Assembly (NCBI GenBank): GCA_016715765.1
Contig: JADJZJ010000010.1
Span: 57,251 to 121,250 of the forward strand
Source of the DNA: Opitutaceae bacterium
GTDB taxonomy: Bacteria; Verrucomicrobiota; Verrucomicrobiia; Opitutales; Opitutaceae
Direction of reading: 5' to 3'
DNA length: 64,000 bases
Part shown: positions 46,815 to 54,606 of the stretch, one piece after another
Layout: each line of letters opens with the position of its first letter
Numbering within the stretch: the first letter of the stretch is position 1
The notes under the pieces: generated by a model
Told to the model about the DNA's origin: nothing
Databases searched by the model: none
Seen by the model: the letters and a program-made list of their open reading frames with translations, nothing else
Translations under genes and position numbers: made by a program

Positions 46815-48760
46815 CGCAGTCCTCCCATCGCCACCAGACCCGCCACGGCCGCGAGCCCCGCGACCACGTAAAGAATGTAGGCCTGCAACCGGCCGTGCTG
46901 CAGGCGGCGCACCGCGGTGGAAATATGCAGGATCACATCGCTCGCCGGCAGCAACACGCGCTCCAGCATGGTGTCGGGCATCGTCTCCAGGCGAAATGAT
47001 CCGCCCGGCAGCACGCCGCGCGGCCGGCGCAACTGGCGCACGGGTTGGAGCAGCCAGACAAACCACCCCGCCCCGATGCCGGCAAAGGAACCGCCGCTGT
47101 ATTGCATGCGCGCCGTCGGGGTCGCGTAGCCGCAATCCCAGGTCAGCCCGCGCTGCACGCCATTGGAACTCACCTTCCGCCACAACCCCGCCGCAAGGGC
47201 GACGGCCAGCAGTGCCAGCACGACATTCGCGAGGCCGATGGCGCCCAAACTCGCCGGGACCGCCGACTCCGCCCAGCCGGGTTGCCAGACGCCCACCGCC
47301 CGCGCGATCGCCGGCCAGAACAGCAGCGGCATGAGACCGATGAGCACACAGATCGCGGCCAGCACCAGCATCGGCTGGCGCATCCATGGCCCGCACTCAT
47401 GCGCCCGGGCCGCCGCCTGGGTGCGCGGGGCGCCGAGGAAGATCATCGCGCCGGCCTTGGCAAAACTCGCCAGGGCCATCGCCCCCGCCAGCGCGAGCAT
47501 CATGATCGCCGGCATGGCCACCCAGGCCTCCCGGCCCTTGCCGGTCACGGCCTCGAAAAGTCCCAGATACACCAGCCACTCGCTGACAAAGCCGTTGAGC
47601 GGCGGCAGACCCGCCACCGCCAGGCAGCCGAGGGCGAACAGCCCCGCCGTCCACGGCATCGTGCGCCAGAGTCCGCCCAGCCGGCTCATCTGCCGCGTGC
47701 CGGTCGCATGCAGCACCGAGCCGGCGCCGAGGAAGAGCAGTGCCTTGAACGCCCCGTGATTCCACACGTGCAGCAGCGCGCCGGCCAGGGCCAGCCGGCC
47801 CCAATGCGCGTCGCCGGTGGTGACCGCGAGCATCCCGCCGCCGACACCGATCAAAATGATGCCGATGTTCTCGACCGAGCAGTAGGCCAGCAGGCGCTTG
47901 CAATCATTCTGCGCGAGGGCGAAGGCGATGCCGAGCAACGCGCTCACGGCCCCGAGCCCGATCACCACCCAGCCCGCCGCCGGCGGCACCGGCAGCCAGC
48001 CGCTGAAACGGACGATACCGTAGATGCCCATCTTGAGGGCGACGCCGGAGAGCATCGCCGACACATGACTGGGGGCGTTGGCATGCGCCGAAGGCAGCCA
48101 GATGTGCAACGGGAACAGGCCGGCCTTCACGCCAAAGCCAAACAGCGCGAGCCAGATCAGGGGCGACAGCGCGGCCTGGTCCCGCATCGGGCCCAGTTCC
48201 CAACTGCCGGTCATGTTCGCCAGCAGCGCGAAGAAGGCGAAAAGCGCCAGCGTGCCGGCATGCGAGGCCGCGAGGTACAACCAGCCGGCCTGGCGCACGG
48301 CCACGCGCTTCCGCTCGAGCGTGATCAGGAAGTAGCCGCAAACCGCGAATAGCTCCCACGCGATCAGGAAGTGCAGGCCGTTCGAAATCGTGACGACCAG
48401 CAGCAGGCTCAGCAGCAAACCGCTCCACCACGCCCGGCCTCGCGGCGCGGACACCGGATAATGCCGGTCCGACCAATACTCGCGGGAGTAAACGGCCCCC
48501 GCCGCCCCCACCACCGAAAGGAGACAAAGGAAAATTCCGCTCACCGCGTCGAGGCGCAGGTGCGGCAGTTGTCCGCCCACGGCCAGACTTCCATGCCACT
48601 CCCAGGCCGGGGCGCCCAGCAGCGGCAGCAGCGCCGCGGCGAAGGCCGCCGCCGTGCCCGCCAGATTCAGGGCCAGCCACCCGCGGGACCAGAACGGTCC
48701 CGTCACGACACCCGCCAGCAGGCAGAGGATCGCGAGGAGCAGCAAGACGCCCGGACTCAT
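46811..48760 (-). CDS. HyfB/NuoL-like antiporter subunit, second copy
   Basis: 649 residues, about sixteen membrane helices. Key residues: Glu in LIAWELFAVCGYFLI, Lys in FGFGVKAGLFPLHIWLPSAH, and HNHGAFKALLFLGAGS-like sequence (NHGAFKALLFLGAG) with a further Lys. It ends in a C-terminal lateral-helix-like region and RRLQHGRLQAYILYVV. It is a close paralogue of the gene at 49.5-51.5 kb. It overlaps the HTH-EIIA stop and the HyfC start by 4 nt each. Confidence 0.9.
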   Translation of the reverse strand: MSPGVLLLLAILCLLAGVVTGPFWSRGWLALNLAGTAAAFAAALLPLLGAPAWEWHGSLAVGGQLPHLRLDAVSGIFLCLLSVVGAAGAVYSREYWSDRHYPVSAPRGRAWWSGLLLSLLLVVTISNGLHFLIAWELFAVCGYFLITLERKRVAVRQAGWLYLAASHAGTLALFAFFALLANMTGSWELGPMRDQAALSPLIWLALFGFGVKAGLFPLHIWLPSAHANAPSHVSAMLSGVALKMGIYGIVRFSGWLPVPPAAGWVVIGLGAVSALLGIAFALAQNDCKRLLAYCSVENIGIILIGVGGGMLAVTTGDAHWGRLALAGALLHVWNHGAFKALLFLGAGSVLHATGTRQMSRLGGLWRTMPWTAGLFALGCLAVAGLPPLNGFVSEWLVYLGLFEAVTGKGREAWVAMPAIMMLALAGAMALASFAKAGAMIFLGAPRTQAAARAHECGPWMRQPMLVLAAICVLIGLMPLLFWPAIARAVGVWQPGWAESAVPASLGAIGLANVVLALLAVALAAGLWRKVSSNGVQRGLTWDCGYATPTARMQYSGGSFAGIGAGWFVWLLQPVRQLRRPRGVLPGGSFRLETMPDTMLERVLLPASDVILHISTAVRRLQHGRLQAYILYVVAGLAAVAGLVAMGGLR

Positions 48761-49463
48761 GCGCCGCCTCCCGCCTTGGCGCCGGCCGCATGCGCCGCAT
48801 CCGCGGCCGCGACCGCGGCATGCAGTTCCTCATCGGGCGCATTTTTCACCAGCGCCTCCCGGAATGGGCCGCGGGCCAGCAACCGGCTGAGCCGGCCCAG
48901 CAGGTCGAGGTGCGCCCGGGGTGAGGGCGCGATGAAGAACAGCAGTTGGGTGACCGGGGTGTCGTCCACCATCGGCTCCGGAAAAACCAGGGGCTCCCGC
49001 ATCAGAATCAGCGCCACGGTGCCGGCATCCCGGCCGAGTGCGATCCGGGCGGCCGGGTGCGGCAGGGCAAAACCGCCGCCCACCGGGGCCCAGGTCACGC
49101 CGCCCTTGGCGCGCAGGCGCTGGCTCAGGAGCTGGCGGACCGGCGGGGTCACGCCCGGCAACGGCCGGACCACCTTTCCATCACCCCGGAAGCTCCGCCG
49201 CCGGCCGCCTCGCGCCAGATGCCTCCGGCGCGCAGCAAGGGTGCCACCTGCAGGCCCTTCGCCAGCGTGGTCTGTTCCTCCGCCAGAAACCCCGCCTGCG
49301 TGGCCAGTCCGCGCGTGGCCGCCCATTGCGCCACCTGCGCCCGGTCGAACAGCAGCCGGCCGCGATCCGGCGTGTGCGGCAGACCCTCGTCGCGAATCCA
49401 GCCTTCCACGACCGACTCCGAGACACCGAAGGACTCCGCAATCTGGATGAGGTTCAGGTACAT
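48757..49463 (-). pseudogene. Helix-turn-helix / PTS EIIA-Ntr-like regulator, one frameshift
   Basis: From the ATG at 49463 the first 60 residues (LIQIAESFGVSESVVEGWIR, LLFDRAQVAQWA) form an excisionase-type helix-turn-helix. The second part (VTPPVRQLLSQRLRAKGG, then GGGFALPHPAARIALGR with the phosphorylatable His in LPHP, DDTPVTQLLFFIAPSP) is an EIIA(Ntr/Fru) domain. The halves are in different frames; adding one A to the AAA run at 49173-49178 (minus strand) gives EKVVRPLP and a 235-residue protein. It sits between the two antiporter genes and overlaps the next start as ATGA. It likely senses PTS phosphorylation or partner proteins to gate the complex or its transcription. Confidence 0.78.
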
Positions 49464-51465
49464 GGGGAACAGGATGAGCGTGGCCAGCGGGTTCCGTCAG
49501 CCATGCCGGGAGCATGCGCGGGCTCATCGGCACCTCCCCGGACCACGCGGCCAGCACGGCGACGCCGAGCAGCAGGTAGAAGAGATAGGACTGCACCCGG
49601 CCATGCTGCCGCCGGCGGACCGTGGTGGACAGCAGCATCACCAAGCCGCCGGCCGGCTCCACGATGTGCTCCAACACGGTTTCCGGCGTGTGCGAGCGGT
49701 GGCTGGCACCGCTCGCGAGCACAGTCTCGGGCCGGTGGTCGTGCACCGTCGGACGCAGGATCCAGGCAAACCACTCGGTGATGGTGGCGGCAAATGACCC
49801 GGCCGTGTACTGCATGCGGGCCGTCGGCCGCGCATAGCCGCAATCCCACGTGAGCGACCGTACCAGTCCCAGCCGGTTGACGCGCCGCCAGAGCCACCAG
49901 GCCGCCAGCCCCGCCACAGCCGCCAATACCAGATGCATGCTGCCCAAAGCCAGCAGGGGCGCCGGCGCCATCGTGTCCGACCACACCGGCCGCCAGGCCG
50001 TGGTGACGCCCGCCAGGACCGGCCAGAACAAGACCGGCGCGAGACCGATGACCACGCACGCACCGGCCAGCACCAGCATGGGGCCGCGCATCATCGGCCC
50101 GCTTTCCTGCGCCCGGGCCGCCGCCTCCGAGCGGGGCGCGCCGAGAAAAACCACGCCGCACACCTTCGCGAAACACGCCAGGGCCAGCGCCCCGGTCATG
50201 CCCAGCAGGATCGCCGCCGGAATGGCCGCCCACGCCGTCTGGCTGTGCGAAAGGGAGGCATCGAACAATCCGAGAAAAACGAGCCACTCGCTGACGAAGC
50301 CGTTGAGCGGCGGCAGCCCGGAAATCGCCATCGCCCCGAGGGCGAACAGTCCCGCCGTCCACGGCATCGTGCGCCAAAGTCCGCCGAGCCGGCTCATCTC
50401 CTTCGTCCCGGTCGCGTGCAGCACGGAGCCGGCGCCGAAAAAGAGCAGCGACTTGAACAAGCCGTGGTTCCACACGTGCAGCAGGCCGCCGGCGAACGCG
50501 AGGCGGCCCCAGGTCGTGCCGCCCTGCTCCACCGCCACGAGGGCGAAGCCGAGCCCGATCAGGATGATCCCGATGTTCTCCACGCTGTGATAAGCCAGCA
50601 GGCGCTTGAGATCGTGCTGGCCGAGGGCAAACGCCACGCCGAGCACGGCACTCGCCACGCCCAGCGCCGCGACGACCCAGCCGGCGCCCGCCGGCACCGG
50701 GAGCCAGCCGCTGAAGCGCACGAGTCCGTAGATGCCGAGCTTGATCGCCACGCCGGAGAGAATGGCCGAGACGTGGCTGGGGGCGTTGGCGTGCGCGGAC
50801 GGCAGCCAGATGTGCAGCGGAAACACCCCGGCCTTCATCCCGAAGCCAAACAGCGCCAGCCAGAACAGCGGCGCGAGTTCCGAGCGTTCGCGCATCGGCC
50901 CCAGGTCCCAGTTGCCGTTGCGGGCCGCGAGCAGCGCGAAGAAGGCGAACAGCGCGAGCACGGCCACGTGCGAGGCGCCGAGGTAGAGCCAGCCCGCGGC
51001 GCGGGCCTCCGCCTTCTGCCGGTCGAGGGTGACGAGAAAATACGCGCTGAGCGTGAACAGTTCCCAGCCGATGAGAAAATGCAGGCCGTTGGCCGCGACG
51101 AGGACCAGGCCGAGACTCAGCACCATCAGATTCCACCAGACCCGGCCGGTGCGCGCCGAACGCGGATGCGCCCGGTCCGCCCAATATTCCCGGGCATACA
51201 CCGCCCCGGCCCCGCCGATCACGGACAGCAGGATGAGGAAAAACGCGCTGATCCCGTCCAACAGCAGGTGCAAGGGCTCGCCGCCCACGGGCAGCGCGCT
51301 CCGCCACTCCCAGGCGGTCCCGCCCGCCAGCACCGCCACGGCCGCCGCGAACGCCGCCGCCACTCCGACCAGGGTCAAGCCGAGCCAGAGTCGCGGGGCG
51401 ACCCAACCTGCCAGCAGTCCTGCCATCATTCCGCCGGCGGCGAGAATCAGCAGCATCGTGATCAT
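48757..51465 (-). CDS. HyfB/NuoL-like antiporter subunit, first copy (3' limit uncertain)
   Basis: The ATG at 51465 overlaps the sulP stop as ATGA. Residues 1 to about 645 are a HyfB antiporter: Glu in LIGWELFTLSAYFLV, Lys in FGFGMKAGVFPLHIWLPSAH, NHGLFKSLLFFGAGS, and the same C-terminal RRRQHGRVQSYLFYLLLG as the second copy. By alignment with that copy the protein should end near 49530. As read, the frame continues through the HTH-EIIA gene and happens to end in its EIIA frame, giving 902 residues; residues after about 650 are not antiporter and partly belong to the next gene. A small indel near 49530 is possible. Confidence 0.82.
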   Translation of the reverse strand: MITMLLILAAGGMMAGLLAGWVAPRLWLGLTLVGVAAAFAAAVAVLAGGTAWEWRSALPVGGEPLHLLLDGISAFFLILLSVIGGAGAVYAREYWADRAHPRSARTGRVWWNLMVLSLGLVLVAANGLHFLIGWELFTLSAYFLVTLDRQKAEARAAGWLYLGASHVAVLALFAFFALLAARNGNWDLGPMRERSELAPLFWLALFGFGMKAGVFPLHIWLPSAHANAPSHVSAILSGVAIKLGIYGLVRFSGWLPVPAGAGWVVAALGVASAVLGVAFALGQHDLKRLLAYHSVENIGIILIGLGFALVAVEQGGTTWGRLAFAGGLLHVWNHGLFKSLLFFGAGSVLHATGTKEMSRLGGLWRTMPWTAGLFALGAMAISGLPPLNGFVSEWLVFLGLFDASLSHSQTAWAAIPAAILLGMTGALALACFAKVCGVVFLGAPRSEAAARAQESGPMMRGPMLVLAGACVVIGLAPVLFWPVLAGVTTAWRPVWSDTMAPAPLLALGSMHLVLAAVAGLAAWWLWRRVNRLGLVRSLTWDCGYARPTARMQYTAGSFAATITEWFAWILRPTVHDHRPETVLASGASHRSHTPETVLEHIVEPAGGLVMLLSTTVRRRQHGRVQSYLFYLLLGVAVLAAWSGEVPMSPRMLPAWLTEPAGHAHPVPHVPEPHPDCGVLRCLGVGRGRLDSRRGSAAHAGSRPAAVRPGAGGAMGGHARTGHAGGVSGGGTDHAGEGPAGGTLAARRRHLARGGRRRSFRGDGKVVRPLPGVTPPVRQLLSQRLRAKGGVTWAPVGGGFALPHPAARIALGRDAGTVALILMREPLVFPEPMVDDTPVTQLLFFIAPSPRAHLDLLGRLSRLLARGPFREALVKNAPDEELHAAVAAADAAHAAGAKAGGGA

Positions 51466-53294
51466 GGCTCCTTAGTTGGGACCTCCCCGGCCCGGCGGTC
51501 GAGAGTCTTCAATATGCGCTGCGCCCGTTCGAGCGACTCCGCGAGCTCCCGCCGGACCGTCTCGACCGCCAGACGTTCGGTGTGCAACTGCTCATGGGGC
51601 TCGGTCGTTTCCACCACGGGCGGCAGCCCGAGGATTTCCCGGGCCCGCGCGAGGGCGGCGGTGATGTGCGGGCAGACATTCCGCTCGCCGAGCCGCTCGA
51701 TGAAGCCGGAATTGACCATGACCGAAAGCGGCTGGGTGTGGGGCGCACTGAGGATGAGGTGCTTGCCCTTGGCGTGCAGCTTGGCCCGCAAGTCCTCGAG
51801 CGCCTGCAGGCCGGTGGCATCCATCGCGAGCACCTTGCGCACCCGCAGGATGAGGATGTCCGGCTCGCGCTTAGCCCGCTTGAGTTCGTCGTCGAGCTTG
51901 TCCACGACGCCGAAGAAGAATGCGCCGAACACGCGGAAGATCAGAACGCCTTCGGGCACGGTCTTGCCGACGAGCGAGTGCTGGGAACCCTCGGTCTCGG
52001 TGGACTCGTCCACGGCGGTGATCTTGGAGGTTTCCGAGATGCGCTTGACCATCAGCAGCGCCGCGAGCACGACGCCCACCTCGACCGCCAGGGTGAGGTT
52101 CGTCAGGACGGTCAGTGCAAAGGTCGCCAGGAACACCGACGAGTCGCTGAGGGGCCACCGCGTCAGGCGGGCGAACTGCTTCCAGGCCACCATGCGGTAG
52201 GCCGCGACCACCAGCACGGCGCTGAGCGTGGCGAGCGGGATGTGGCCGAGAAGCGGCGCCGCCAGCACCAGCAGGAGCAGCATGAAGCCGGCATGCGCGA
52301 TACCGGCCACCGGCGTGCGCCCGCCCGAGCGCACGTTGACCACCGAACGCGCCACGGCCCCGGTCACCGGAATGCAGCCGAACAGCGGACCCACCAGATT
52401 GGCCAGACCCTGCCCGACCAGTTCCTGGTTCGAATCATGCCGGTCATCAATCAGGCCGTCCGTCACCACCGCGCCCAGCAGGGCCTGCATCGCCACGAGC
52501 AGGGCGATGGTGAATGCGGGCTGGATCAGTTCGTGGCTGATGCCCCAGTCAATCGCCGGCCATTGCAGCGCGGGCAGGCCGCCCTGGAAGGGTCCGAATT
52601 CCGAGCCGATCGTGGCGATGCCCCAGCGGGCTTCCAGGCCCCAGCCGGCGACCACGGCCGTGGCCACGATCAGACCCGCCATGGCGCCCGGCACATAACG
52701 CGACCAGCGCGCCGGCCAGAAGCCGATGAGGGCGACCGACGCCGCGGCGAGCAGCACGGTGGGACCATGCACGCCCTGAAAATTGTCCCACAGCACGTAC
52801 AGCTTGCCGGCAAAATCCACGGGCATCCGGTCCACGTTCAGCCCCAGGAAGTTCTTGATCTGCGAACTGAGGATGAGCACGGCGATACCCTTCGTGAACG
52901 CCCTCGACACGGGATACGGGATGAAGCGGATGATGGAGCCGAGCTTCGCCAGACCCATCACGCAGAGCATGGCCCCCGCCATCATGGTGCAGACCAGGAG
53001 TCCGCCGCCGCCGTAGGCGGAGAGGATGCTGTAGTTGATGATGACGAAGGCGCCGGTCGGCCCGCCGATCTGCACGCGGGATCCGCCCAGCAACGCGATG
53101 AGCGTGCCGCCGATGATCGCGGTGAACAGGCCCAGCTCCGGTTTGACGCCGGATGCAATGGCGAAGGCCATCGAAAGCGGAAAGGCCAGGGTCATCACAT
53201 TCAGGCCCGCGCTGAGGTCGGCCCGGAGTTGTCCGCGGTCGTAGCCGCGGAGCGCCTCGAGGATTTTCGGCTGGAAGGTGATCCCGGTTTTCAT
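51462..53294 (-). CDS. SulP-family anion transporter with STAS domain
   Basis: 610 residues. The N-terminal two thirds hold the SLC26/SulP transporter fold (MTLAFPLSMAFAIASGVKPELGLFTA; IGGPTGAFVIINY; the family signature GLANLVGPLFGCIPVTGAVARS). A STAS domain follows at about 430-560 with KVLAMDATGLQALEDL, then a charged, probably coiled-coil tail to the end. SulP proteins move sulfate, bicarbonate or other anions with Na+ or H+; the substrate cannot be read. Its stop overlaps the first antiporter start, making it the first gene of the Ehr-type operon. Confidence 0.92.
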   Translation of the reverse strand: MKTGITFQPKILEALRGYDRGQLRADLSAGLNVMTLAFPLSMAFAIASGVKPELGLFTAIIGGTLIALLGGSRVQIGGPTGAFVIINYSILSAYGGGGLLVCTMMAGAMLCVMGLAKLGSIIRFIPYPVSRAFTKGIAVLILSSQIKNFLGLNVDRMPVDFAGKLYVLWDNFQGVHGPTVLLAAASVALIGFWPARWSRYVPGAMAGLIVATAVVAGWGLEARWGIATIGSEFGPFQGGLPALQWPAIDWGISHELIQPAFTIALLVAMQALLGAVVTDGLIDDRHDSNQELVGQGLANLVGPLFGCIPVTGAVARSVVNVRSGGRTPVAGIAHAGFMLLLLVLAAPLLGHIPLATLSAVLVVAAYRMVAWKQFARLTRWPLSDSSVFLATFALTVLTNLTLAVEVGVVLAALLMVKRISETSKITAVDESTETEGSQHSLVGKTVPEGVLIFRVFGAFFFGVVDKLDDELKRAKREPDILILRVRKVLAMDATGLQALEDLRAKLHAKGKHLILSAPHTQPLSVMVNSGFIERLGERNVCPHITAALARAREILGLPPVVETTEPHEQLHTERLAVETVRRELAESLERAQRILKTLDRRAGEVPTKEP

Positions 53295-53406
53295 CGGTCG
53301 GAAGCCGGCGTGGCCGTCGCAGCCCAGACGCGGAAAGCGCGCGGAGGGAACGCAACGCGGAGTCGCCCGCGGTGAGCGGGAAAAGGCGATGGCCGGACGT
53401 ACCGCA

Positions 53407-53958
53407 TCAGTGCGTATCCGCCATGAGCGGGTGGATCGATTCCGCGATCAACTGACCGGCGGTCCGGTTCAGCTCCCGGTCGGGATAGTAACGGGCATAA
53501 ATGCGCTCCACCTGCTCCGGCGAGGCGAGATGGATTTTTCGCAACAGAAAGGCGGCATCCTGCAGGTCGGTGGCCGCCGCCGGCAGCGGCAGCTCCAGCA
53601 GGTGGAGCTTGTGCGCGAGGACCCGCGCCCCGGTGTTGATCGAGAGGGTCAGCCCGGGCGCAAACTCATCGGGCTGCAAGGTGTGGTCGGCACTCGCCGC
53701 GGCGATGAATTGCGCCACATCCGTGCGCACCCAGTCGGGCCGCAGCCGCTGCGTCTCCGCCAACGCCGCCGCCAGTTCGAGCCCGAGGTCGTTGGGCAAC
53801 ACCTCCCCCGGTTCCGTTCCATTCAGGGCAAACGCGAGGGTGCAGACCGTGCCATGGCAGAGCGCAAACTCGAAGGTGCAGCCGGCCCGCACGGCGAGGC
53901 GGCTGTATTGCTGCAGGGCCCGGATGACCGGGGTGGATTCGGTTCGTTTTCGGCGCAT
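53407..53958 (-). CDS. Hypothetical protein
   Basis: 183 residues, mixed alpha/beta by eye, no signal peptide and no recognised motif. It contains LDLGLELAAAL-like helices and a C-terminal helix with RIYARYYPDRELNRTAGQ. It lies between the zinc-ribbon protein and sulP on the same strand, with 112 nt to sulP, so it may be the leader gene of the same transcription unit or separate. No function is proposed. Confidence 0.7.
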   Translation of the reverse strand: MRRKRTESTPVIRALQQYSRLAVRAGCTFEFALCHGTVCTLAFALNGTEPGEVLPNDLGLELAAALAETQRLRPDWVRTDVAQFIAAASADHTLQPDEFAPGLTLSINTGARVLAHKLHLLELPLPAAATDLQDAAFLLRKIHLASPEQVERIYARYYPDRELNRTAGQLIAESIHPLMADTH

Positions 53959-54030
53959 GGAACTGAAAGGGGGACGACGGAAGTGGGACGAAGGCGGAGA
54001 CCGGATGGCATGTTCGGGCGCGGTGCCGGG

Positions 54031-54444
54031 TCAGACCGTGACCTTGGCGGCTTTCCGGCGCGGGGTTTTGACTGCCGGTTCAGCCACGGTCTCGGCCGCC
54101 GGACTTTCGCTGACGGTCTCGATCCAGAGGAACACGCCGCAATTGGGACAAACGCCGAAGCGGCCGGGCACCGAGAGTTCGCAGAACAATCCGCGCGGCA
54201 GCTTCAGGTGGCACGCGCTGCAGCTTTCGCCGCTGATTTTGGCGGCACTGGCCTTGCCGCGGGCCGCCAGCCGGTCGTGATAGCCCAGGATCGAATTCGG
54301 CAGCCGCGCCCGGAGGGCATCGATCTGCTTTTGGAGAAGAAGGGCCTCGGGACTGCCCCCCGGCACCCGGCGCATTTCCTGGCTGTGATGGTTCAGGGAA
54401 CGCAACTGACTGAGGACTTCGGCGGAATACATGCCCCGATTCAT
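54031..54444 (-). CDS. Small C4 zinc-ribbon protein
   Basis: 137 residues from the ATG at 54444 (MNRGMYSAEVL); in-frame starts up to 54495 exist. A helical, possibly coiled-coil N-terminal half (LLLQKQIDALRARLP) leads to a zinc ribbon with CSAC and CPNC about 25 residues apart, then a basic Ala/Pro tail. The layout recalls CT398-like or DksA-like zinc-ribbon proteins, but assignment is uncertain. It is divergent from the NtrC-like activator. Confidence 0.7.
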   Translation of the reverse strand: MNRGMYSAEVLSQLRSLNHHSQEMRRVPGGSPEALLLQKQIDALRARLPNSILGYHDRLAARGKASAAKISGESCSACHLKLPRGLFCELSVPGRFGVCPNCGVFLWIETVSESPAAETVAEPAVKTPRRKAAKVTV

Positions 54445-54495
54445 TGCATCGCGCCGGCCAACCCGGGGACGCGATGCGGATGTGACTGGCAGCAC

Positions 54496-54606
54496 GTCGG
54501 TTAAAATTATGCACAGCTGGGAATCTCTCGAATCCCTCCGTGCAATTCACCATATTGCGCAATCTTTGCAGACAGTTAGCGCATATTATGCACACTTTAC
54601 TCCCGG
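54496..54606. promoter_or_regulatory. Divergent control region between zinc-ribbon and NtrC-like genes
   Basis: The 10-nt word ATTATGCACA occurs twice (54506-54515 and 54585-54594). Between them are GGGAATC-TCTC-GAATCCC near 54519-54536, an imperfect palindrome, and TTGCGCAA near 54555-54562, a perfect one. The region is AT-richer than its surroundings. No GG-N10-GC sigma-54 box was found in it. Confidence 0.5.

Noticed and set aside
45906..47396. Long reading frame upstream of the HyfE-like protein (710 residues in total)
   Set aside because: It joins out-of-frame sequence, the HyfC-like protein and HyfE only because of a frameshift; the first 190 residues are an off-frame reading of the antiporter gene.
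41533..51465. [NiFe] hydrogenase-4 / formate hydrogenlyase
   Set aside because: Subunit set fits, but the large subunit lacks the metal-binding cysteines, and no maturation or formate dehydrogenase genes are present.
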